From assembly GCA_028290225.1 (NCBI GenBank), contig JAQGKH010000155.1:1-7194 (forward strand): a stretch of 7,194 nucleotides of DNA, in the 5' to 3' direction. The notes below the pieces were generated by a model. The model ran no database searches, had not been told where the DNA came from, and worked only from the letters and a program-made list of their open reading frames with translations. Positions 1-5,623 of this stretch are shown here, one piece after another (position 1 is the first letter of the stretch; each line of letters starts with the position of its first letter). Made by a program: the position numbers and the translations under genes. Source of the DNA: Devosia sp. Its GTDB lineage: Bacteria > Pseudomonadota > Alphaproteobacteria > Rhizobiales > Devosiaceae.

Positions 1-846
1 GGCGCCTGGAAGATTGCCTATGCGGATTTCGTGACGGCGATGATGGCGTTTTTCCTGCTGCTCTGGCTGATCAGAATGACGACGCCCGAGCAGAAGGAAG
101 GCCTGGCGGATTATTTTGCGCCCCCCAATGTGTCGCCGAGCACCAGCGGGTCGGGTGGCGTGCTGGGCGGGACGGCCCTGGACTCGGTCGGTGCGAAGAT
201 GGCGGGCTCGGCCCTCGACGCCAAGCCCAAAGCGGCACCCGCCGCGACCCTGTCGCCGGGTTCGGAGCACAAGGGCACCGGGCAAAATGAAGGCGAGACC
301 GGCACCAGCGACAGCACCAGCGGCGTTGCCGAACGGGACATGAAGTCGGTTCAGGCTTTTCACAGCGCCGCGGCGAGCATCCGGCAGGCCTGGCAAGCGC
401 TGCCCGACGTGGCGCAGATCGCCGACAATCTGCTGGTGGAGGAAACCGAGCAGGGCCTCGATATCCAGATCATCGACCAGGAAGGGGCGCCGATGTTTCC
501 CGAAGGCTCCAAATACCCCACCGAGCCTGCCCGCCAGGCGATCGCGGCACTGGGACCGATCCTGCAGAAGCTTTCCAACCAGATCACCATTTCAGGTCAC
601 ACAGCGGCCGGGGGCACTTATGCCAATCCGCGCTACGGCTCCTGGGAGCTTTCCAGCGACCGGGCCAATGTGGTGCGGGGGCTGCTGGGTGAGTTCGGGC
701 TGTCCGATGATCGGATCAGCGCCGTCAGCGGGCGATCCAGCGCGGATCCGTTTTTCCCCAATGATCCCTACCAGGCCGCCAATGAGCGCATCAAGATCGT
801 CGTGCTGGACGGGGCCCCCCCGATGCCGGCAGAGATGGGCTTCTAG
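1..846 (+). CDS. motB: Flagellar stator protein MotB, 5' end missing
   Basis: MotB forms with MotA the proton-driven stator of the flagellar motor; it sits in the inner membrane and anchors to peptidoglycan. The reading frame is open from the first base and ends at TAG 844-846, giving 281 visible residues; by comparison with E. coli MotB about 20 N-terminal residues are missing. Visible residues 1-24 are the classic MotB membrane helix (GAWKIAYADFVTAMMAFF), with the proton-carrying Asp at residue 9. Residues 28-42 match the plug region, residues 43-112 are a flexible Gly/Ser/Ala/Pro-rich linker, and residues about 150-270 are the OmpA-like peptidoglycan-binding domain (ISGHT at 197-201, ELSSDRANVVRGLL at 216-229). 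The Asp usual after GHT is Ala here (residue 202), while the Arg of the SDRA motif (221) is kept. A GTG at 31 is inside the helix and is not a start. motA is not in view. Family assignment is very safe. Confidence 0.95.
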   Translation, partial: GAWKIAYADFVTAMMAFFLLLWLIRMTTPEQKEGLADYFAPPNVSPSTSGSGGVLGGTALDSVGAKMAGSALDAKPKAAPAATLSPGSEHKGTGQNEGETGTSDSTSGVAERDMKSVQAFHSAAASIRQAWQALPDVAQIADNLLVEETEQGLDIQIIDQEGAPMFPEGSKYPTEPARQAIAALGPILQKLSNQITISGHTAAGGTYANPRYGSWELSSDRANVVRGLLGEFGLSDDRISAVSGRSSADPFFPNDPYQAANERIKIVVLDGAPPMPAEMGF

Positions 847-1027
847 GGCAGCCCGTTGCCGAAGCGGCGCGATCCAATCCAGCGGCTGCGGGCGTTTGGG
901 CTCCTGCACGAATACCAGACGTTAACCGCGAGTGAAAATAGCTGCCTTAGCAGCACTTGTGCCGACGCTTTTTAACCGAAAGGCGGTGTTGGCAGAACAA
1001 GATGCGTGAAACTGAGACGGTTCCTCC
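847..1027. other. Intergenic leader upstream of the GGDEF-EAL/BLUF operon
   Basis: This 181-nt gap holds no convincing gene. It contains two TTAACC elements (922-927 and 972-977) that resemble half-sites of the alphaproteobacterial regulator CtrA. It also has a small hairpin GCTGC-CTTA-GCAGC (941-954) and a second stem, CGCTTTT (966-972) with AAAGGCG (979-985), that includes one G-T pair. Neither hairpin is followed by a T run on the plus strand, so I see no terminator for motB. I could not find a convincing sigma-70 or EcfG promoter, although the operon could have its own start here. Confidence 0.4.
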
Positions 1028-2671
1028 ATGCAATACGCGCTTGCACAGCAGAGTTACTCCCCTGATCTCGTAGACCAGCAGCAAACGGGCATTGTGCTGC
1101 TCGACCATGCCGGCACGGTGTTGTTTGCCAATAGCGCGGCGGAAACGCTGCTGCTGGGCCAGGGGTGCCAAAATCATCCCCTGGCGGCAGCACTGGAGGG
1201 GGCGGAACGGCTGGGCCTGCTGCACCCCCATAGTTCGGGGCGTATTCTTGCGGCGGTTGCCGGGGACCGCGAACTGCAGTTTCGCCGGCGCGATGAACAC
1301 ACGCTGCGCCTCACCATGGGTCCCGGCCTGGGCGGGACGCGCCTGCTCGAGATCGCCGATGTCTCCAAGGTCGTGGAAACGATCCTGAGCCAAAGCCTTG
1401 ATCCGCTCACGGGCCTGGCCAACCGGGTGGGCCTGTTGGCGCAACTGGCAATGGACTACGCGCCTGGGCAGGAGCCCACGGGCGCCTTGCTTTACATCGA
1501 CATCGACCGGTTCAAAGGCGTCAACGACACGCTGGGGCATCCGGTTGGCGACCGATTGCTCAAGCTCGTGGCCGAGCGCATGGCCAATGTCATTTCCGCG
1601 GACGACATGCTGGTGCGCCTGGGCGGGGATGAGTTTGCCATTCTGCTCAAGGCAAGTGCCATCGTGCCTGCCGCGGAAGCGCTGGCCAGGCGGTTGGTGG
1701 ACTTGCTGGGCCGGCCATATCTGGTTGCCGGCCACATGATTCACATCGGGGCCAGTGTCGGCATTGCCCTGGCGTCGGGGGACGGGCAAACGCCCGAGGA
1801 TCTGATCCGCAGCGCCGATCTGGCGCTGTTCAACGCCAAGAGCGAGGGCCGGGGAACGTTCCGGTTCTTCAATCCCAGCATGGCTGACGCGCTGCAGCAG
1901 CGACGGGCGCTGGAGATCGATATGCGGCGGGCACTGGCGTTGAAGGAATTCTCGCTGGTGTATCAGGCCCAGTATGCAGCCGATCGCAGTCGCCTTGTAG
2001 GATTTGAAGCGCTGTTGCGCTGGAACCACGAAACCCGGGGGGCGGTATCGCCGGCAGAATTCATTCCCCTAGCCGAAGAGATCGGGTTGATGACCACGCT
2101 GGGCGAGTGGGTGTTGCGCACCGCCTGCATGGAAGCGGCGAAGTGGCCCAAAGGCATGTCCGTTGCGGTCAATATTTCTCCCGTGCAGTTCCGCAGCACG
2201 GCGCTTGTCGCGGTGGTCGCCTCAGCGCTGGCTGCCTCCGGGCTGCCTCCCGAGCAGCTGGAGCTGGAGATCACCGAAGGGGCGCTGCTCAATAACACCG
2301 CCCAGGTGATGGACATCTTCACCCAGCTCAAGGCGCTGGGCGTGCGCTTTGCCATGGACGACTTCGGCACAGGCTATTCGTCACTGAGCTATCTGCAGAA
2401 ATTCCCGTTCGACAAGATCAAGATCGACCAGAGCTTTGTACGCACCATGCCCGACAGCCATGACAGTGCAGCCATTGTGCGCGCCATTTCCGCCTTGGGA
2501 ACGAGCCTGGGGATGACCACCGTGGCTGAAGGGGTGGAGACCGAAGATCAACTGATGCGGGTGGCGCGCGACGGCTGCATGCATGTTCAGGGTTATTTGA
2601 CCGGCCGCCCGGTTACTGCCGATCTCGCCACGCAACTCGCCCTGGCAACAATTGGAGAAGAAAATGACTGA
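1028..2671 (+). CDS. PAS-like/GGDEF/EAL cyclic-di-GMP signalling protein
   Basis: A 547-residue cytoplasmic enzyme predicted to make and/or break cyclic-di-GMP. Residues about 12-110 look like a PAS-type sensor (GIVLLDHAGTVLFANSAAE), with no membrane segment. The GGDEF domain begins at DPLTGL (125-130) and has an intact GGDEF at 199-203. The inhibitory I-site (RxxD five residues before GGDEF) is absent; the residues there are SADD. The EAL domain has all the key residues of an active phosphodiesterase: EAL (327-329), Asn382 in NISPVQF, Glu414 in ELEITE, Asp444-Asp445 in DDFGTGYSS, Lys465 in KIKIDQSF, and Glu501/Glu504 in AEGVE. It could therefore be bifunctional, or a phosphodiesterase whose GGDEF acts as a GTP sensor. 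ATG 1028 is the only reasonable start because an in-frame TGA lies at 1013-1015; its Shine-Dalgarno is weak. Its 3' end overlaps the BLUF gene by 8 nt. Domain calls are secure; the net direction of activity is not known from sequence. Confidence 0.95.
   Translation: MQYALAQQSYSPDLVDQQQTGIVLLDHAGTVLFANSAAETLLLGQGCQNHPLAAALEGAERLGLLHPHSSGRILAAVAGDRELQFRRRDEHTLRLTMGPGLGGTRLLEIADVSKVVETILSQSLDPLTGLANRVGLLAQLAMDYAPGQEPTGALLYIDIDRFKGVNDTLGHPVGDRLLKLVAERMANVISADDMLVRLGGDEFAILLKASAIVPAAEALARRLVDLLGRPYLVAGHMIHIGASVGIALASGDGQTPEDLIRSADLALFNAKSEGRGTFRFFNPSMADALQQRRALEIDMRRALALKEFSLVYQAQYAADRSRLVGFEALLRWNHETRGAVSPAEFIPLAEEIGLMTTLGEWVLRTACMEAAKWPKGMSVAVNISPVQFRSTALVAVVASALAASGLPPEQLELEITEGALLNNTAQVMDIFTQLKALGVRFAMDDFGTGYSSLSYLQKFPFDKIKIDQSFVRTMPDSHDSAAIVRAISALGTSLGMTTVAEGVETEDQLMRVARDGCMHVQGYLTGRPVTADLATQLALATIGEEND
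2654..2660 (+). promoter_or_regulatory. Shine-Dalgarno that fixes the BLUF gene start
   Basis: GGAGAAG lies just before ATG 2664, with 6 nt between GGAG and the ATG, inside the last codons of the GGDEF-EAL gene. It favours ATG 2664 over the in-frame TTG at 2652, which would place this ribosome site inside the coding region. It is clearly stronger than the site in front of the upstream gene. Confidence 0.75.
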
Positions 2672-3095
2672 CTACCGCCTGGTTTATTACAGCGCCAATC
2701 GCCTCAACGGCACGGCCGAGCAGAAGGAAGCCGACATCGACACCATCCTGGCGCGTAGCCGCCGCAACAATGACTCGGTCGGGGTTACGGGCGCGCTGAC
2801 CTTCAGCGACGGGTATTTTGCGCAGGTTCTGGAAGGTCCGCAGGGGGCGGTCGAGGTCACCTTCGAACGCATCCAGCAGGATGGCCGGCACAGCGATGTG
2901 CATTTGCTCGAATTCGTGCCCATCGCCGACCGAACCTTCTCGAACTGGTCGATGGCCTATGTCGGCAAGGCCGTGGAAGGCTCAAAGCTGGCGGGGCTCG
3001 GCGCCACCACCGGTTTTGATCCCGCCAAGATCAGTGGCCAGCAATTGTTCGAAAGGCTGCGCGACCTGCTGCTGGCTGAACAGGCTGTCGCCTGA
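2664..3095 (+). CDS. Short BLUF-domain blue-light receptor
   Basis: BLUF proteins bind FAD and respond to blue light by rearranging hydrogen bonds around the flavin. This 143-residue protein is a stand-alone BLUF domain with a short helical C-terminal extension, like PixD (Slr1694), BlrB or PapB. All key pocket residues are present when aligned from memory to PixD: Tyr8 (RLVYYS), Asn36 (RRNNDSVGVTG), Gln54 (YFAQVLEG), Trp95 and Met97 (NWSM). Residues about 1-100 form the domain; about 101-143 are probably two helices that serve for oligomer or partner contacts. It carries no output domain, so it must signal through another protein. Its ATG overlaps the end of the GGDEF-EAL gene (shared ATGACTGA, 2664-2671), so the two are translationally coupled and that enzyme is the obvious partner. 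The BLUF assignment is near certain; the partner is inference, supported by the PapB/PapA precedent in Rhodopseudomonas palustris. Confidence 0.95.
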   Translation: MTDYRLVYYSANRLNGTAEQKEADIDTILARSRRNNDSVGVTGALTFSDGYFAQVLEGPQGAVEVTFERIQQDGRHSDVHLLEFVPIADRTFSNWSMAYVGKAVEGSKLAGLGATTGFDPAKISGQQLFERLRDLLLAEQAVA

Positions 3096-3102
3096 GGCGG
3101 GG

Positions 3103-3414
3103 CTACTCCTCCGGCTCGGTGGTGAACAGCAGCGGATAGCCTTTGCTGCGGGCCGCTTCGGTGGCCCGGTTGGCCTTTTCCTCCGCGACCTCGCGGGTGA
3201 ATACGGCAACAAGGCACGAACCCTTGGTGTGGGCAGTCAGCATGATGCCAAGGGCCTGGGCCTCGGGCACCCGGAACTCGGCCTTGAGCAAGCGCACGAC
3301 GAACTCGCGCGGGGTGAAATCGTCATTGACGAGAATGACCTTGTGCAGGGGAGGGCGTGCGGTTTTCTGACGCGTTTCGAGGCGGGGCTTTGAATCGGTG
3401 TTGGTGCCGGCCAT
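3103..3414 (-). CDS. clpS: ATP-dependent Clp protease adaptor ClpS, ClpS2-like
   Basis: ClpS binds proteins with N-degrons (destabilising N-terminal residues) and hands them to ClpAP for degradation in the cytoplasm. The 103-residue length is normal. Residues 1-20 are the flexible N-terminal extension; the core runs from PPLHKVILVNDDF (21-33) to the end. Asn30-Asp31-Asp32 and His62 (TAHTKG) match the substrate pocket of E. coli ClpS, and REVAEEK (74-80) matches its ClpA-contact region. The position equal to the E. coli gatekeeper Met40 is Arg36, and the tail reads FTTEPEE rather than the CTMEK type; both suggest the second paralogue (ClpS2) known from alphaproteobacteria such as Agrobacterium. 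It starts at ATG 3414 with an AGGAGG eight bases upstream (3421-3426). It converges on the BLUF gene with only 7 nt between stops, and clpA is not adjacent. Family is certain; the ClpS2 label is from remembered sequences. Confidence 0.93.
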   Translation of the reverse strand: MAGTNTDSKPRLETRQKTARPPLHKVILVNDDFTPREFVVRLLKAEFRVPEAQALGIMLTAHTKGSCLVAVFTREVAEEKANRATEAARSKGYPLLFTTEPEE

Positions 3415-3420
3415 GGGGAG

Positions 3421-3426
3421 CCTCCT
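3421..3426 (-). promoter_or_regulatory. Strong Shine-Dalgarno of clpS
   Basis: On the minus strand AGGAGG stands 6 nt before the clpS ATG, a perfect ribosome-binding core that confirms the chosen start. Confidence 0.8.
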
Positions 3427-3539
3427 GGGATTGTCGTGGCTGTGACGGCGAGCTCACAATAGCACGGATCCGGGCCGACCTGCAGGCAGGCTCTGTGGAT
3501 ACGCGCAGCACTTTGCAGAGGATGAGGACCACCGTCGGC

Positions 3540-3570
3540 TTGCAAAAGTCGGCCTCCGCCCCCATATAAA
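3540..3570 (+). promoter_or_regulatory. Possible sigma-70-like promoter for the 81-aa gene
   Basis: TTGCAA (3540-3545) and TATAAA (3565-3570) are separated by 19 nt, a little longer than ideal. This is the only AT-rich patch in the gap. It would give a leader of about 135 nt. The match is modest and the call is tentative. Confidence 0.25.
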
Positions 3571-3671
3571 AAGGGTATGTTTTCGGCCTTCTTGGCTACC
3601 TGATCCTCCCGGTTGTGCCGGTTGCTTGGCGATCCCCGAAGCTTGCGACCGTTCAACGCCTCGGCCTGCTT

Positions 3672-3687
3672 GGCAGCCGTGGCTGCC
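3672..3687. repeat. Inverted repeat upstream of the 81-aa gene
   Basis: GGCAGCC-GT-GGCTGCC is a perfect 7+7 inverted repeat with a 2-nt centre, 23 nt before ATG 3711. It could be an operator or a leader hairpin; a two-base loop is too tight for a full RNA stem. There is no known-site match. Confidence 0.4.
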
Positions 3688-3710
3688 CTCTCCAATTCCA
3701 GGCAGGTATC

Positions 3711-3956
3711 ATGGCCAGTTTCGACTACAACGCCGCCGCCGAACTTTACCCCAGCAAGAGCTTTTATAAATCGCGGCAGGTGCGCTATCAGCGCTTTGCC
3801 TCGGCGGCGGAAGCACTTCGCTATGCCATCGAGGAAATGCCCGCCGAACTCCTGCGGGGATCGCTGCTTGAGGTGGACGAGCAACGCTTTGAAGGCAGCG
3901 ACATCCGTGACCTTTATTATGCCGAGGATTATCCGCTCGCGCGCAGCCAGGGGTAG
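3711..3956 (+). CDS. Small conserved-looking hypothetical protein, 81 aa
   Basis: I do not know a function. The product is a small acidic soluble protein without signal peptide, membrane helix or cysteine. Residues 1-22 are polar; residues 23-51 (VRYQRFASAAEALRYAIEEMPAELL) read as a short strand followed by an amphipathic helix; residues 52-75 (LLEVDEQRFEGSDIRDLYY) read as strand plus helix; it ends with DYPLAR. From memory it resembles short uncharacterised proteins common in rhizobia and relatives, with the same 'YxRFxxAAEAIRFAIEE...LEVDExRFxGxxIRxLY' layout. ATG 3711 is chosen because the protein-like sequence starts there; the in-frame upstream extension back to about 3615 is Pro/Leu-rich and not protein-like. 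The Shine-Dalgarno is poor (GCAGG, 3703-3707). It is divergent from clpS. Confidence 0.75.
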   Translation: MASFDYNAAAELYPSKSFYKSRQVRYQRFASAAEALRYAIEEMPAELLRGSLLEVDEQRFEGSDIRDLYYAEDYPLARSQG

Positions 3957-4111
3957 GGGCTCCATAGCGTCGCGACGACAGCGTCGCTGGCGGTGGCGTT
4001 TGCCCGCGGTGTAGCGGGGCGGGGCAAGCGCAAGTCGAGGCACCGCGTGGCGCTGCGTTCGTCCGGTGCCGGGCGCCAAGCGCAGGCCGGTGCAGATCGG
4101 CCCGGCAAATG
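3957..4111. other. GC-rich gap between the 81-aa gene and the stress-operon terminator
   Basis: No gene is evident. The stretch is very GC-rich, with an 8-nt direct repeat AGCGTCGC (3966-3973 and 3980-3987) and several short self-complementary patches, but no stem followed by a T run. How plus-strand transcripts from the 81-aa gene end is therefore unclear; the terminator stem at 4117-4136 is followed by only a poor T tract in that direction. Confidence 0.4.
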
Positions 4112-4136
4112 AAAAACCCCGCTCCGAAGAGCGGGG
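4112..4136 (-). terminator. Intrinsic terminator of the YsnF stress operon
   Basis: Read on the minus strand, CCCCGCTC-TTCG-GAGCGGGG forms a perfect 8-bp GC-rich stem closed by a C(UUCG)G tetraloop, followed by TTTTT (4116-4112). It lies 25 nt past the TAA of the 343-residue gene. This is a textbook factor-independent terminator. Confidence 0.92.
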
Positions 4137-4161
4137 CCTGTAACAGGGGCGCCAGGCCCGC

Positions 4162-5193
4162 TTAGATGCTGGTCTTGCGCTGTCCAAGACCCAGGTCGCG
4201 GTCGTCTTCCACTTCCACTTCGGTCTTGCGAACGGTGTCGGTGATCGTTTCGTTACGGCTCGATTCCTCGCGGTTGAGCGAGATTTCCTCGGTAACGCGG
4301 GCGCGCTTGTCGATCACGGCTTCTTCGGCGTGCTCTTCGGCCTCGATGGTGCGATCCTGGAAGGCTGCATCAGCCGCGGTCAGTTCGCGATCCACCGGCC
4401 GGCGATTGATGGTGACGCGTTCCTCGTGCAGGTTCACGTCAGCGCTCACCGGTTCTTCACGAACATAGGAGCGAACGCGGACACGCCCGAGATTGACGTC
4501 GCGCTTGCCGACGCGCAGTTCTTCCTCGATCACCGGGATCACTTCCTCCGTGCCCAGATCAGATGCGGTGCGATCGCCAAAGCCAGTGCTCGAAGCCGAA
4601 GTTGTGGCACCGCCCAGGCCGCCAGCGGCATAGCTGCTGTCCGAGGTGCTCGTGCTGCCCAGGCCGCCCGCGGCATAGCCAGTGCTTCCCGAGGAGCCGG
4701 CAATATCGGTGGTGGTGGTGCCATAGCCGGCCGAGCCGACATCGCTGCCGAGGCTGTTGGTGGAGTCGGCAGCGCGACGGCCAGTGCCGGAATAGTCGGT
4801 GGTGTAGCCACCCCAGCCTTCCGAGCGCCAGCTATCCTCGCGCTGGTCGAGATCGATTGCCCCTTCATCATCCAGGATATCGAGGGCGATGTCGTGATTG
4901 GCAGAGTCAAGATTGCTGACAGTAACCAGATAGCCGCCGCGGCTCAGACCTTCGGCATAGGTATAGCGATCTTCGTCGGGCATGAAGAAATCGGCCAGCG
5001 AGGCAAAAAAGCCCCGATGGGTATCTTCGCGGTTGGAGACGGGCGTGTCGCTTTCGTTGCCGGGCAACAGGCGCACATTGTCGCGCATAATGCCGGCATC
5101 GATCAGCCGCTCCACCGCCCGATCCGCTTCGCTGCGGGAGTCAAAGAAGGCCGAAAGCGTGCGGTCGGCGCCGGTAGCAGAAATCTGGCTCAT
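4162..5193 (-). CDS. YsnF/DUF2382 stress protein with GSP17M-like N-terminus
   Basis: A 343-residue, very acidic, probably soluble protein of the bacterial stress families YsnF/AvaK; biochemical role is unknown. Residues about 10-112 resemble the N-terminal domain shared with Bacillus general stress protein 17M (FDSRSEADRAVERLIDAGI, then GGYLVTVSNLD). Residues about 128-213 are a low-complexity Gly/Ser/Thr/Ala linker containing YAAGGLG twice, 15 residues apart. Residues about 215-335 form the YsnF (DUF2382) domain: EEVIPVIEEELRVGKRDV, RVRSYVREEPV, LHEERVTINRRPVDR, then the charged TVRKTEVEVEDD. It is preceded directly by the TAA of the upstream YsnF gene (no spacer), with AGAGGA (5201-5206) as ribosome site inside that gene, so the two are translationally coupled. 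It is the last gene before the terminator and is expected to be under the EcfG-type promoter at 5624-5648. Family call is firm; function is unassigned. Confidence 0.9.
   Translation of the reverse strand: MSQISATGADRTLSAFFDSRSEADRAVERLIDAGIMRDNVRLLPGNESDTPVSNREDTHRGFFASLADFFMPDEDRYTYAEGLSRGGYLVTVSNLDSANHDIALDILDDEGAIDLDQREDSWRSEGWGGYTTDYSGTGRRAADSTNSLGSDVGSAGYGTTTTDIAGSSGSTGYAAGGLGSTSTSDSSYAAGGLGGATTSASSTGFGDRTASDLGTEEVIPVIEEELRVGKRDVNLGRVRVRSYVREEPVSADVNLHEERVTINRRPVDRELTAADAAFQDRTIEAEEHAEEAVIDKRARVTEEISLNREESSRNETITDTVRKTEVEVEDDRDLGLGQRKTSI
4613..4679. repeat. Intragenic direct repeat encoding the YAAGGLG linker
   Basis: Two 22-nt units (4613-4634 and 4658-4679) start 45 nt apart and differ at one base; the 10-mer AGCCAGTGCT also occurs twice nearby (4581-4590, 4677-4686). 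The period is exactly 15 codons, so gain or loss of a unit keeps the frame. They encode part of the Gly/Ser linker of the 343-residue stress protein. Confidence 0.7.
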
Positions 5194-5592
5194 TTACTTT
5201 TCCTCTTCGAAGTTTGGTTCGTCAGTCTCGCTGCGTTCAATCACCGCCCGCTGCTTGCGAAGGGTGACGGGTAATTCGACGTGTTCACTCGAAACGGAAC
5301 GGCGCAGATGCAGTTCTTCCTTGAGCACCAGACGTTTTTCGACCACGAGGATTTCCTCGACGATGGGCACAATGGTGACGTCCCCTTCGGTGCGGATCTC
5401 GGGCGCTTCGGTGATTTCGATGCCGCGAGGCACCCGGCTCACTTCAACATCCTGCCGGTCGAGCATGGCCGAAACCACTTCATCGACCAACTCGGTCTTG
5501 GTGCTGACGCGGACCTTGCCGGTAACCACGTCCTGCTTGCGAACAGTCGAGAACTCGTCGACGACCTGCAAAGTATCTTGAGCATTCGTCAT
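5194..5592 (-). CDS. Short YsnF/DUF2382-type stress protein
   Basis: A 132-residue protein consisting almost wholly of a DUF2382/YsnF-like region: DEFSTVRKQDVVTGKVRVST (12-31), then VTIVPIVEEILVVEKRLVLKEELHLRR and VELPVTLRKQRAVIERS. The alternating charged/hydrophobic strands and the 'PIVEEILVVEKR' core match the same family as the gene downstream; it has no N-terminal GSP17M-like part, signal peptide or membrane helix. It is the first gene of a two-gene operon, its TAA abutting the next ATG. The start at 5592 gives a leader of about 25 nt from the predicted EcfG promoter; the Shine-Dalgarno is weak. Its function is unknown; members are linked with general stress responses. The family is likely; the divergence from the second copy suggests a specialised partner rather than a recent duplicate. 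Confidence 0.88.
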   Translation of the reverse strand: MTNAQDTLQVVDEFSTVRKQDVVTGKVRVSTKTELVDEVVSAMLDRQDVEVSRVPRGIEITEAPEIRTEGDVTIVPIVEEILVVEKRLVLKEELHLRRSVSSEHVELPVTLRKQRAVIERSETDEPNFEEEK

Positions 5593-5623
5593 TGTGGGTC
5601 CGCCGCTGTGTCGAGGCCAAAGG

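Larger units (their letters stand above)
3427..3710. other. Divergent intergenic region between clpS and the 81-aa gene
   Basis: I see no gene in these roughly 280 bases, which must hold the promoters of both divergent genes. On the minus strand a TATTGT (3456-3461) could be a -10 for clpS but lacks a good -35. A single near-DnaA box (TGTGGATAC, 3494-3502) is probably chance. A candidate plus-strand promoter and a 16-nt inverted repeat are listed separately. Confidence 0.5.

Noticed and set aside
941..954. Small hairpin GCTGC-CTTA-GCAGC as terminator of motB
   Set aside because: The stem is only 5 bp and no T run follows on the plus strand.
947..2029. Long minus-strand open frame of 360 codons opposite the GGDEF-EAL gene
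   Set aside because: Its product is rich in Gln, Arg and His with no domain, and it lies opposite a protein with unmistakable conserved motifs. It is an effect of high GC at third codon positions.
2652..2663. TTG 2652 as an alternative BLUF start
   Set aside because: The Shine-Dalgarno GGAGAAG would fall inside the coding region, and ATG 2664 aligns with the N-terminus of PixD.
3494..3502. Near-perfect DnaA box (TGTGGATAC)
   Set aside because: It is a single copy with one mismatch, with no cluster or AT-rich unwinding element, so there is no case for an origin.
3988..4005. Sigma-54-like TGGC...TTTGC
   Set aside because: The GG to GC spacing is one base too long and there is no suitable gene downstream on the plus strand.
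3237..4187. Long minus-strand open frame spanning clpS, the gap and the 81-aa gene
   Set aside because: It runs through a well-supported clpS in another frame and has low-complexity Arg/Pro/Ala composition.
4330..5274. Plus-strand open frame of 314 codons opposite the YsnF genes
   Set aside because: It is an Ala/Gly-rich shadow of the repetitive linker and the acidic YsnF domain; the minus-strand genes have promoter, ribosome sites and terminator.
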